Positions 7,457-16,032 of a stretch of DNA of 46,608 nt are shown in pieces. Position 1 is the stretch's first letter. Every line of letters starts with the position of its first letter. The translations under genes and the position numbers were made by a program. The DNA lies in NCBI GenBank assembly GCA_017430235.1, contig JAFRNH010000003.1, positions 1 to 46,608 of the forward strand, written 5' to 3'. The DNA comes from Paludibacteraceae bacterium (GTDB lineage: Bacteria; Bacteroidota; Bacteroidia; Bacteroidales; Paludibacteraceae). Under the pieces are notes generated by a model, which was not told the origin of the DNA, made no database searches, and saw only the letters and a program-made list of their open reading frames with translations.

Positions 7457-10130
7457 CGGATGAATGTTTAGTCAAATAAGATTCCATAATCTGCTTCATT
7501 TGCTCAACCGATATACCCTTGGACTGATAATAAGAGACAAATTCAACTGCTTCTCGTTGAGATTGAGACAAATTCTTTAGATCATCAGATAGTTTTATCT
7601 GTAAGAAAATCAGCAAATCAGGAGATGAGAAATCATAAAAAGAAGCCAACTGAGAAGTTTCCGTCACTTCAGAAGCCGAGACCAATGTACCAGACGAAGA
7701 GTATAACCATTTAGCATGGAATAAAGTATTCATTGCAGTAGTCTGCCGAATCACCTCTTCTGTTGCTGTACGTTTTCCCTTTTCATAATATTGATAATAT
7801 CCCTCCAATGATTTTCTAAACATGAAGGCTGTTTGGTTTTTTATCTCCGAAACCAGCAGTTTAAAGAATGCGGCAGATCGTTCTTTGGTCGGGTCACTCA
7901 ACATTTCATCCATTCCGACAAACATCTTATCCTTAATGATTTGTGCACCATTATCCACCTGACGCAAAGAAGATGGATGAAGATTCAGAGACTCCAACAC
8001 CCACGGAGAAGGTTGACGTTGAACCTCCAACACGTTCAATCCGAAATGCAAACCTGCGGCCGACAGGAACGTATATACGGCATCTCTTTTTTCTGGCAGT
8101 ATTTCATTCTCAACAAACTCATTCTCGAAAAAGTATACATTCCGATTATCCCTCAAAAAAGATGAGAGCAATGAATTTTTCAGATAACAATTTTTTATTG
8201 GTTGAAATGATCGACTTCCATCCGCACACTTAACCAACAAGAAAGGAACATCCGCAACAGTTTGTAGGAAAGCCTTTCGTTCATCCGACAAAAATGGCAA
8301 AGAGTGATAATAATCAGATATAAGAGATAAATGGCGAGCCACTTGTTGTAGATTATCCACCGACATCATACGATTCGTATAAAGAGGCAGAATATTTTCA
8401 AGTATCTCCGCCAATGCACCTGGCTCCTTCAATCCCACGAACTCAAAGAAGTTTTTACATTTTGGATATTCCAACAATGAGGGATGAATCGCATCAAAGT
8501 GATGTTCAGATCCTGAGGTCAAATAGATTGAAGGCTGAGGGTCATTCGCTTGACTATATGCAGCATGAAACAAGCCATCTTCACAATAGAATATCGGAAG
8601 ACACTTCAACAACGCATCATTAGTCTTCCACAACGTTTTCTTATTGGAAAGAAATGAATAAAAATCTTTCAACCACTGAATAGTTTTCCCTTGCAAGAGG
8701 GATGGAGAGAGTGATTTCAATACGGACAAAGTATCCACATGGCAATGAATGGCGTGCGTCATATCCAAAAACCTGACCATATCTGATTGAGAGACACAAT
8801 CATTTCCTGACATGTTTAAAAAGCACCACTTATGTCCATCTGTATTAGAAATCATGCTTTGTATTTCAGTATTCGAAAACAAGTTAGCCAGTTCCTTGTC
8901 ATCCGCATACAAGGTTTGAGTTCCATTCACGTATGTATGATCGGAGGCGAGGAATATTTTCGTTTCTGCCATATAATCCTTATACGCGGATATATGTCTA
9001 TCTAAATGTAGATTATTTCGTTTCCCCAACAATGCATTAATAGGGAACAAGCAGAAAGACGAATCATCAACCACGAGATCTCCTTTTCTTGTTTTTTGCT
9101 GAGTCAGAGCGCTAATAGATTTCAGAAACAAATGACCTGTTTCATACAACAATCGATCATTCCACTCCTGTTGTGTTTTGATGCTCTCCCTGTTTTCTGT
9201 CAGTATAAACGGAGCATGTACGATATAATTCAGTCCGAGATATTCCCGAGTTGGGAAGTAACAATAAAGTGGTTCATCGTGCAGAGAGAGATCCAAACCA
9301 CCCTCTTCATCTGCGAACAGTGCACAAGAATCCATCAAGTCCTCATCACCGATTGGTTGTGAAAAAGTATAAAACCAAGCAGATCCTTGAGGAGCAGACA
9401 ATTGAACGAATCGACAATTCACACCATCACAAGACCATTCATCCAACAGATTTTTTTGAAAAGCAAAAAGCAATTTTTCCTCTTCATAAACCATAATTTT
9501 TTTCAAATGGTCGAGAAACAACAATGGATAATGAAGAGTTTGGAATCGTTCTTTTATGATGGGAATGTTATGGTTATAATCTAAGATAGGGAAAAGGAAT
9601 GCCGTCTCATTCTTTTTTCGATGAGAAGAGACTCTTGTCGACTCAACTGGGACGATATAGTCAACCAAGTCGAACGAGTAATTATCATCTTCAACATGAG
9701 GTTTATCCGTATATTTGAAGACAGACTTAAAGCCCACTCCAAATTTTCCTATTTTGTTTTCTCCCTTTTTATTACTTGATCCAATCGATGTGATGGAATT
9801 GATATGACCCAAAGAGCATGAATCATCAACGCCTTCAAGGGTTGGGTCAGAAAGGGAGAATGCGATTTTCCCATTGTGGATATATTCTATTTTGTCAGAG
9901 TAGAGAAAGACACGCACTTCAGAAGCTTCCGCATCGTCAGAATTTTGCAGAAGTTCGTACACGAAATGAGCATTGTCTGAATATTTATCGATAACAGACT
10001 TCCATAAGCCCACTGCTGCAGGGTCTTTTAATTGCTCTGCAAGTACGCGTCTTTTTTTCTGTAATTGGTCGAACCAAGAATGATTAACACCCACTCTATT
10101 AACGAATTTCGTGAATAAGATTAGATTCAA
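7443..10130 (-). CDS. Sacsin-like GHKL ATPase, large
   Basis: The N-terminal 200 or so residues of this 895-residue protein form a GHKL/HSP90-type ATP-binding fold of the sacsin (sacsin Nov domain) type. The N-box is ELLQNSDDA (59-67), a Gly-rich lid segment lies around 107-128, and the G2 box is GKFGVGFKSVF (128-138). The remaining 650-odd residues have no motif that I recognise. Relatives in eukaryotes act as chaperone-like ATPases. Bacterial members are mostly uncharacterised, and some occur in defence islands. Here it is embedded in a housekeeping run: it overlaps LOG by 4 bases (ATGA) and nth by 14 bases. No nuclease or helicase domain is evident in it. Confidence 0.8.
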   Translation of the reverse strand: MNLILFTKFVNRVGVNHSWFDQLQKKRRVLAEQLKDPAAVGLWKSVIDKYSDNAHFVYELLQNSDDAEASEVRVFLYSDKIEYIHNGKIAFSLSDPTLEGVDDSCSLGHINSITSIGSSNKKGENKIGKFGVGFKSVFKYTDKPHVEDDNYSFDLVDYIVPVESTRVSSHRKKNETAFLFPILDYNHNIPIIKERFQTLHYPLLFLDHLKKIMVYEEEKLLFAFQKNLLDEWSCDGVNCRFVQLSAPQGSAWFYTFSQPIGDEDLMDSCALFADEEGGLDLSLHDEPLYCYFPTREYLGLNYIVHAPFILTENRESIKTQQEWNDRLLYETGHLFLKSISALTQQKTRKGDLVVDDSSFCLFPINALLGKRNNLHLDRHISAYKDYMAETKIFLASDHTYVNGTQTLYADDKELANLFSNTEIQSMISNTDGHKWCFLNMSGNDCVSQSDMVRFLDMTHAIHCHVDTLSVLKSLSPSLLQGKTIQWLKDFYSFLSNKKTLWKTNDALLKCLPIFYCEDGLFHAAYSQANDPQPSIYLTSGSEHHFDAIHPSLLEYPKCKNFFEFVGLKEPGALAEILENILPLYTNRMMSVDNLQQVARHLSLISDYYHSLPFLSDERKAFLQTVADVPFLLVKCADGSRSFQPIKNCYLKNSLLSSFLRDNRNVYFFENEFVENEILPEKRDAVYTFLSAAGLHFGLNVLEVQRQPSPWVLESLNLHPSSLRQVDNGAQIIKDKMFVGMDEMLSDPTKERSAAFFKLLVSEIKNQTAFMFRKSLEGYYQYYEKGKRTATEEVIRQTTAMNTLFHAKWLYSSSGTLVSASEVTETSQLASFYDFSSPDLLIFLQIKLSDDLKNLSQSQREAVEFVSYYQSKGISVEQMKQIMESYLTKHSSDATE

Positions 10131-10708
10131 ATAGCCGCTATATCACGAGCATTGCAACGCCATGCTGGTGCGGATTCTATTGCAGGGATCACCTGTTGAG
10201 CATCAGTGACGACACTCCACATCGACAAATGTTCCTTTCTCATGAAATTTTCTTCCACGACATGGTCCATCATACGAAGCAAGTGGTCATAATAATGATT
10301 AACGTTTAAAATGATAATAGGTTTATTGAAGAGTCCTAATTGTTTCCACGTAATGATTTCCAAAAGTTCCTCCATAGTGCCACAACCGCCCGGAAGAGCA
10401 ATAGCAGCATCAATATCCTCTGCCATTGTTTTCTTTCTAGTATGCATGGTGTCGGTGACGATTTGACGTGTAACGGAGTCATTTCCCCACCCTTCATCCA
10501 CCATAAATTGTGGAATCACGCCAACGATGACACCCTTCTTACTCAACACACCTTCAGCCAGCGCGCCCATCAGTCCAACACTTCCAGAGCCAAACTTCGT
10601 TTCGATACCAGCCTCAGCCAACAACTCGCCCAAGTGATAGGCTTGTTTTTTATATTCTTCAGCCACCTTTGAACTGGAAGCACAATAAACACAAACTTTC
10701 TTAATCAT
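10127..10708 (-). CDS. LOG-family nucleoside 5'-monophosphate phosphoribohydrolase
   Basis: The 193-residue TIGR00730/LOG-family protein is named after the plant cytokinin-activating enzyme LONELY GUY. The hallmark PGGCGTMEE is at 106-114, with an upstream RKK (91-93) and a nucleotide-binding SGSVGLMGALAEG region. Family members hydrolyse AMP or modified nucleotide monophosphates to the base plus ribose 5-phosphate. The true substrate in bacteria is often purine nucleotides. It is the first gene of the minus-strand run. A possible -7 box lies 44 bases upstream. The stop overlaps the start of the sacsin-like gene. Confidence 0.88.
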   Translation of the reverse strand: MIKKVCVYCASSSKVAEEYKKQAYHLGELLAEAGIETKFGSGSVGLMGALAEGVLSKKGVIVGVIPQFMVDEGWGNDSVTRQIVTDTMHTRKKTMAEDIDAAIALPGGCGTMEELLEIITWKQLGLFNKPIIILNVNHYYDHLLRMMDHVVEENFMRKEHLSMWSVVTDAQQVIPAIESAPAWRCNARDIAAI

Positions 10709-10751
10709 ATATCATAAGGGAATAAAGAACCCAATCATATTATCATTCTTA

Positions 10752-10759
10752 CAAATTTA
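10752..10759 (-). promoter_or_regulatory. Possible -7 box for the LOG-to-lpxH gene run
   Basis: On the minus strand it reads TAAATTTG, an exact TAnnTTTG. It is 44 bases upstream of the LOG start. A matching -33 TTTG at normal spacing is not present. Confidence 0.4.
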
Positions 10760-10822
10760 GCACATTCGACTCAAACAAGCATAAATAATTCACAAAATAT
10801 TTCCAACCATTAAAAATTTCTT

Positions 10823-10830
10823 TAATTTTG
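10823..10830 (+). promoter_or_regulatory. Possible -7 box for the 33-codon ORF
   Basis: TAATTTTG matches TAnnTTTG and lies 67 bases upstream of the small ORF at 10898. The -33 position carries TTTC rather than TTTG. Confidence 0.35.
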
Positions 10831-10897
10831 TCATCGTAAAAATTCTACTGAATATTCAAAGAACATTTACGATTGTTCCATCTAAAAAGAAAAAATT

Positions 10898-10999
10898 ATG
10901 AAAGAAGAAAACTTATCCGTAAAGAAGAGAAGAGATCCGCCACAGGTTCACCCCACAAAAGAGAGAAGCAGACAACAAAAGTTTGTGAAACCCAAATAG
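10898..10999 (+). CDS. Small basic ORF (33 aa), hypothetical
   Basis: An ATG follows an A-rich leader (AGAAAAAATT), as is typical of translated Bacteroidota genes. It opens 33 codons rich in Lys and Arg with no hydrophobic segment, beginning MKEENLSVKKRRDPP. A possible promoter lies upstream, and the -33 box of the next promoter overlaps its last codons. It resembles no family that I know. It may be a genuine small protein, a leader peptide for the flippase gene, or chance. Confidence 0.3.
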   Translation: MKEENLSVKKRRDPPQVHPTKERSRQQKFVKPK

Positions 11000-11013
11000 G
11001 ATTTGTATTTTTG
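10982..11013 (+). promoter_or_regulatory. Bacteroidota-type promoter for the flippase gene
   Basis: TTTG at 10982-10985, a 20-base spacer and TATTTTTG at 11006-11013 match both consensus boxes. The start codon of the flippase gene is 87 bases downstream. Confidence 0.55.
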
Positions 11014-11100
11014 TAAATGCATGAGGAACAGTGTCGACACATCTCAGATGATGTAATAAGCAAGCGACGAGAGAAGCAACTGTAATGACTCACGACGTTT

Positions 11101-12555
11101 ATGGAGAAAGAGAAGAAACTAAAGCAACAAACGATATTTTCCCTATTATGGAATGCCTTTGACAAAATTGGTTTTCAGGTCATTGCATTTATCATAGGAC
11201 TAGTCACACTAAGATTGTTAAGCCCAAGAGACTTTGGCTTAATCGGAGCATTAGCCATATTCACAGCCTTATCCAACATATTAGTGGAAAGCGGATTCAC
11301 ATCTGCCATGGTCAGGAGGGAAAACAATACAGACAATGAATACACTGCCATATTATGTTTCAATGTGTTTTTAAGTCTGTTCTTTTATGTCAACCTCTAT
11401 TTTTCCGCAGAGTTAATTGCCGAATACTTTAAAATGCCAGAATTGGTCGATTTATCACGATTCATTTTTCTGAGCATACTCTTTAACTCCTTCAGTATTG
11501 TTCAATCCATTATTCTGACAAAAGAATTATCATTCAAGAAGTTGTCAACTTCCAATATATGTGCAGCAATTGTATCTGGCGTTGTTACAATCATCTTGAT
11601 ATTAAATGGTTACACATACTGGGCGTTAGCGTGGCAGATTCTGTTACAAGCGGCAATCAAATGCATCATGCTATGGATTTTCAGCAAATGGAGGCCTAAA
11701 GCATCGGCGGATTTCTCCATCATCAAAAAGATTGCAGTTTTTAGTTTTTCACTGATTCTCTCCTCCTTGCTAAACACCTTTGTAAGGTACATATACAATC
11801 CGATTATAGGAAAGAAATTTGGAGAAGAGCAGTTGGGTTATTATTCAGAAGCATATAAATTCTATTTTTTACCCAGCAACATCATCAGCAGTACAATCTG
11901 CGGAGTTGCTTATCCTGTGTTGTCCAAACTGAATAACGACGAGAATCGGCAAACCAACTATCTGAGGAAAATGGTTCGAATGGCGGCTTTTGGCATCTTC
12001 CCTATCATGTTAGGTGCCATGGCTTGTTTTGACAATCTAACGATAGCCATACTGACAGAAAAATGGAAGAACATCATTCCTTATTTTCAAATCTTAGCCA
12101 TTGCAGGTATTACCGTACCTTTCCATGCACTCTACTTGGGATTTTTAACGTTAAAAGGATATCCTGTAAGAAACTTCGCGTTGGAGCTTATACGTAATAT
12201 TCTGATTGTCACTCCGTTGTTCTTCTTCCATGACAATATTATATGGATGTTGTGGAGTTTCACAATTGCAAACATATTATCCTATTGCGTGGATTTGTTC
12301 TTCATCCGTAAAGTTATCAACTATAAGATTATCGAGCAGATAAAAGACATACTGCCCTATGGCGTGATAGCTTTGGTTATGGCAATCATTGTCTATTCAA
12401 TTAATTACCTACCCATCAACAGCATTTGGATAAAAATAATATTGCAAATAAGCATTGGATGTGTATTCTACCTTACCACTTGTCACATAGCAGGTTCAGT
12501 CATCGTGAAAGAGATTGTCAAGAACATTAAAGCTGTCCTGCTTCCACCAAAATGA
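11101..12555 (+). CDS. Polysaccharide/oligosaccharide flippase (MOP superfamily)
   Basis: The 484-residue integral membrane protein has about 12-14 hydrophobic segments and the N-terminal signature of Wzx-like polysaccharide exporters (TIFSLLWNAFDKIGFQVIAF, then RLLSPRDFGLIGALAIF). Such proteins flip lipid-linked glycans across the cytoplasmic membrane for O-antigen, capsule or exopolysaccharide assembly. There are no glycosyltransferases or polymerase beside it, so the glycan cannot be guessed. The last 29 bases overlap the 3' end of the convergent DUF4294 gene. Confidence 0.85.
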   Translation: MEKEKKLKQQTIFSLLWNAFDKIGFQVIAFIIGLVTLRLLSPRDFGLIGALAIFTALSNILVESGFTSAMVRRENNTDNEYTAILCFNVFLSLFFYVNLYFSAELIAEYFKMPELVDLSRFIFLSILFNSFSIVQSIILTKELSFKKLSTSNICAAIVSGVVTIILILNGYTYWALAWQILLQAAIKCIMLWIFSKWRPKASADFSIIKKIAVFSFSLILSSLLNTFVRYIYNPIIGKKFGEEQLGYYSEAYKFYFLPSNIISSTICGVAYPVLSKLNNDENRQTNYLRKMVRMAAFGIFPIMLGAMACFDNLTIAILTEKWKNIIPYFQILAIAGITVPFHALYLGFLTLKGYPVRNFALELIRNILIVTPLFFFHDNIIWMLWSFTIANILSYCVDLFFIRKVINYKIIEQIKDILPYGVIALVMAIIVYSINYLPINSIWIKIILQISIGCVFYLTTCHIAGSVIVKEIVKNIKAVLLPPK

Positions 12556-13126
12556 TGACTCGCTCCACTATGCGATCATTCTCATCATTGGGATCGTAGG
12601 AGACCTTCAAATCGGCACCCAACATTTTAGCAAAGCCTTGCCAAAATGCAGCTCGGAAACCTCCACGAAACTGTTTCACCAATGCATAGGAAGTCTTTTC
12701 ACATTGACGATCAACCAAACGAATCATCATCTTTCCCTGTGACAAAGTCATCTTTCTGAAGATAGGCTTATAGATAGCAACAAGCTCATCCTCCTTCTTC
12801 TTCATATACTCTGTTCTCTCTTTTTCTGTTTTCAGTGTTGCCATAACACTATCACATTCATTCACCAATCCACCTATAATCTTTGCGTATGGCAATGTTT
12901 TCTTCACATCACGAACTGTTCTCCAATAGAACTTCTCTTGCTTTTCATTCTTGAAAACAAGTTTTGGAAACACATAGACCGGTTGCAACCAAATATTTGG
13001 TATGGTATCACCTGACTCATCTATGTAGGCAGGTACCCGTTTCCCCACTTCAACATCATCGGTCGAAAAGGCCGGTTGAACAAGGAATAACGGTATTATA
13101 TATTTTATAAACTTCATTAGTTTCAT
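12527..13126 (-). CDS. DUF4294 family exported protein
   Basis: The protein has about 199 residues from the ATG at 13126. Alternative starts at 13138 and 13117 give the same mature protein. A short signal peptide (FIKYIIPLFLVQPAFS) is followed by the DUF4294 domain with VYVFPKLVFKNEKQEKFYWRTVRDVKKTLPYA split by family-typical residues. DUF4294 proteins occur almost only in Bacteroidota and have no known function. Export suggests the periplasm or envelope. The 3' end overlaps the flippase gene by 29 bases in convergent orientation. A -7 box on the minus strand is at 13160-13167. Confidence 0.75.
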   Translation of the reverse strand: MKLMKFIKYIIPLFLVQPAFSTDDVEVGKRVPAYIDESGDTIPNIWLQPVYVFPKLVFKNEKQEKFYWRTVRDVKKTLPYAKIIGGLVNECDSVMATLKTEKERTEYMKKKEDELVAIYKPIFRKMTLSQGKMMIRLVDRQCEKTSYALVKQFRGGFRAAFWQGFAKMLGADLKVSYDPNDENDRIVERVIILVEAGQL

Positions 13127-13159
13127 GTCACAAAACATTTATTTAATAAATGATACCCA

Positions 13160-13167
13160 CAAATATA
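13160..13167 (-). promoter_or_regulatory. Possible -7 box for the DUF4294 gene
   Basis: It reads TATATTTG on the minus strand, 33 bases before the chosen start codon. No clear -33 partner is seen. Confidence 0.35.
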
Positions 13168-13210
13168 ACACAATAAACTTGTCAATAACTTCAATTTAAT
13201 AAATTTTAAT

Positions 13211-14041
13211 ATGCATTTTTTGAAAAAAAACACCTCAAAGAAGAGTATTACGGTATTATATCGTCCTGTTTTCCTACTACTTTTCCTTCTTTACACAAAC
13301 CTCTCTTATGGGCAAAGAAGTGCGGAAAGTATTGCCAAAGGAGAGACTCTTCCATCTGCTGGACACACCCTGTTTTCTCCATCTGCTCTGGGAAAAGAAA
13401 ACATAGAATTAACATTTCACCATGAGAATCTTTATTGTACAAAAAAATTAAACAATGTTTATTTGGATTGTCTCTTTCCGTTTCACCCTCTACCACTAAG
13501 TCTACAATTCAACTATTGGGGTTATCATCATTACAGGAGATACACATTGTCTTCTGCCACCGCCAAACAACTAACCAACTGCTTGATAATGGGATGTTCA
13601 TTGAATTATTCAATATACAACTATACCGGCTCTACCTCCCCCATTTTTTCCATAGGCACTCATATTGATTGTCTATGGAATCTGAACGAGCAACACAGAA
13701 TTTATGGCAAAATCTTCCATCTTTTTTTAACCCATCAGCTAATCAATCAAGAGAAGGACTGGATTTCTATCGGTTATATATTAAGCCTCAACAACATAGA
13801 ATGGACTACCGGACTAAACCTGTGGGACTACAACCGACTTAAATACCACATAGGATTTGAATACGAATTCACCTCTTTTATGATTCGTTTGGGAGCAAAA
13901 GGTCTCCCCCTAATTCCCTCGTGCGGATTAGGGTACATAAAGGAACAATGGAAAGGATGTTTCTCTGTTTCCTGGCTACCTGCCTTAGGACAATCTTTTT
14001 CAATAGACATCTGTTATCATTTAACCATTAGAAAATCATGA
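13211..14041 (+). CDS. Hypothetical outer-membrane beta-barrel-like protein
   Basis: The 276-residue protein has a signal peptide (VFLLLFLLYTNLSYG) and then many short alternating aromatic/polar strands ending in an aromatic-rich C-terminus, as in outer-membrane barrels. It has some likeness to PorP/PorV-type proteins (AGHTLFSPSALGKENIELTF), but not enough to name it. Its stop overlaps the start of the next gene (ATGA at 14038-14041), so the two are translationally coupled and probably act together in the outer membrane. A weak promoter-like TAAATTTT lies just upstream of the start codon. Confidence 0.6.
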   Translation: MHFLKKNTSKKSITVLYRPVFLLLFLLYTNLSYGQRSAESIAKGETLPSAGHTLFSPSALGKENIELTFHHENLYCTKKLNNVYLDCLFPFHPLPLSLQFNYWGYHHYRRYTLSSATAKQLTNCLIMGCSLNYSIYNYTGSTSPIFSIGTHIDCLWNLNEQHRIYGKIFHLFLTHQLINQEKDWISIGYILSLNNIEWTTGLNLWDYNRLKYHIGFEYEFTSFMIRLGAKGLPLIPSCGLGYIKEQWKGCFSVSWLPALGQSFSIDICYHLTIRKS

Positions 14042-16023
14042 AAAAATACGCGCTGTTCTCTTTATTCGTCTTATTCTATCTTGTTGGACATTCTCAAGAA
14101 GAAGAGTTTCAATCGCAACTTGCAGATTATATGGAAGATCTGATGGAAGAGGAGTCTTCCAAAATTGATTTCGAAGAGATGCTGAGCGACATGGAATCAA
14201 AGCTCACCAACAAAATCAACCTCAACACAGCCGACAAGGAACAACTGTCCGAATTACCCTATCTTACAGAATTCGACGTTCAGAACATTATCCGACACAG
14301 AGAACGTTATGGAAATTTTCAAACTTTATATGAACTGAAAAATATACCCGACTTCGATTTGCAAAAGATTTATCGTATTCTACCACTAATCACCATAGAA
14401 CAAGAGTCTCGAAAAAGAAGTTGGAAAGAAGAACTGAAAAGTGGGAAGCACTTCATCTATAATCAGTATCAGCAAGTTATAGAAAAGAAGAAAGGTTACT
14501 TGTCCGACAGCCTAGGCAAGACGAAATATGTCGGCATCCCTTGTCGATATTATTTGAAATATCAATTTCGAACAATTGAAAAAATATCCTTTGGTTGGCT
14601 GGGAGAAAGGGATGCAGGAGAACTGTTTAGAGCAAGACGCAACGAAGTATTTGACTTCAAATCCGCACATCTACAACTTGAAAATGCATGGAGATTCAAA
14701 CGCATAAACATAGGCGATTACAAAGCGAACTTCGGACAAGGATTGGTAATAGGAACTAGTTGTCTGTTCGGAAAATCGAGCAATACACTCAATACGTTTC
14801 AACAACAAGAAGGGTTAAAAAGATATACCTCAAGCAACGAAAGTAGTTTTTTCAGAGGAGCTGGTGCAACATTCGTCGTGCGCAATTGTGAAACAACATT
14901 TTTCATATCACATAAAAAGATAGATGCGAATCTAAATGGTTCACGCATAACTTCAATGAAGACAGACGGTTTGCACCGCACAGAAAGCGAGCTCAGCAAA
15001 AGACGGAATGCAACAGAGAATATCATCGGATGGAATCTGACTTACTCAAAAAAGAGTTTACAATTAGGTTGCACTTTCTTAGCCTATCATTATTCTGACA
15101 GTCTGGCTCCCACCGACAAAATATACACCCACTTCAAACTAAAAGAGACCGACAGACATTTTAACATAGGAATAAATTACAAATACTATTTTCGGAGGAT
15201 GTCCTTTTTCGGAGAAGATGCGATTGATGCCAATGGAGGAGTGGCGACGCTCAACGGCATAAGCATCATGCCAACATCGCGAATTGGTATTTTAGCCATA
15301 CAACGATGGTATCAACCCAAATACCAAGCCAATTACTCCAACGCTTTCGGGGAAAACTCCAAAACAGAAAATGAGAAAGGATGGTACTTAGGTGCAAAAC
15401 TTTTGCCCGTCAAAAAAATCGAATTATCTATCTACTCAGACGTGTTTATTTTCCCTTGGGCGAAATACAACATCAACTACACCTCTAAAGGAGAAGAATT
15501 CATGGTCCACCTACAATACAACACGAACAAAAGGATGAACATGCAATTGAAGTATAAATACAAAGATTACATCGACCAAGGTTATAACAAGCAAAGCATC
15601 AGGTATATTAACCATCTTAAAATCAAGAGAACAGAAACACAAAGTCTTATTGAAGTCAACCGAGCAAACGCAACATCCAAAGAGAGCTACGGATGGGTCG
15701 TCTCAGAAGACATCCGTTTTCAAAGACGGAAAGCCACAATGAATCTACATTATGCCTATTTTTCCGCAAAAGAATATAACAATCGTTTTTATCTATACGA
15801 ACGAGATATTTTGAATGCCTTCTCCATGCCACAACTATATGGGGAGGGCCATAGGATTGATTTCAATTTCAAATGGGATTTCAACACACTTGTTCAACTA
15901 TACATTAATTATGGCATGTATGTGTACACGGATGGTCGCACCGAGATTGGCAGTTCCAACGAACAGATAAAAGGGAACAAATCAAGTATGATAAAGGGAT
16001 TGATTCGATGGCGAATTCCATAG
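14038..16023 (+). CDS. Helix-hairpin-helix plus beta-barrel outer-membrane protein
   Basis: The 661-residue protein has a signal peptide (about 1-19) and an acidic linker. Residues about 60-120 carry ComEA-like helix-hairpin-helix units (INLNTADKEQLSELPYL, then RHRERYGNFQTLYELKNIP). About 500 residues follow that are rich in aromatic, alternating strands, typical of an outer-membrane barrel. This arrangement recurs in Bacteroidota and is annotated only as helix-hairpin-helix protein. ComEA itself binds DNA during uptake, so DNA binding near the outer membrane is possible but unproven. It is coupled to the preceding barrel gene by a 4-base overlap. Confidence 0.75.
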   Translation: MKKYALFSLFVLFYLVGHSQEEEFQSQLADYMEDLMEEESSKIDFEEMLSDMESKLTNKINLNTADKEQLSELPYLTEFDVQNIIRHRERYGNFQTLYELKNIPDFDLQKIYRILPLITIEQESRKRSWKEELKSGKHFIYNQYQQVIEKKKGYLSDSLGKTKYVGIPCRYYLKYQFRTIEKISFGWLGERDAGELFRARRNEVFDFKSAHLQLENAWRFKRINIGDYKANFGQGLVIGTSCLFGKSSNTLNTFQQQEGLKRYTSSNESSFFRGAGATFVVRNCETTFFISHKKIDANLNGSRITSMKTDGLHRTESELSKRRNATENIIGWNLTYSKKSLQLGCTFLAYHYSDSLAPTDKIYTHFKLKETDRHFNIGINYKYYFRRMSFFGEDAIDANGGVATLNGISIMPTSRIGILAIQRWYQPKYQANYSNAFGENSKTENEKGWYLGAKLLPVKKIELSIYSDVFIFPWAKYNINYTSKGEEFMVHLQYNTNKRMNMQLKYKYKDYIDQGYNKQSIRYINHLKIKRTETQSLIEVNRANATSKESYGWVVSEDIRFQRRKATMNLHYAYFSAKEYNNRFYLYERDILNAFSMPQLYGEGHRIDFNFKWDFNTLVQLYINYGMYVYTDGRTEIGSSNEQIKGNKSSMIKGLIRWRIP

Positions 16024-16032
16024 TTTCCAGGG

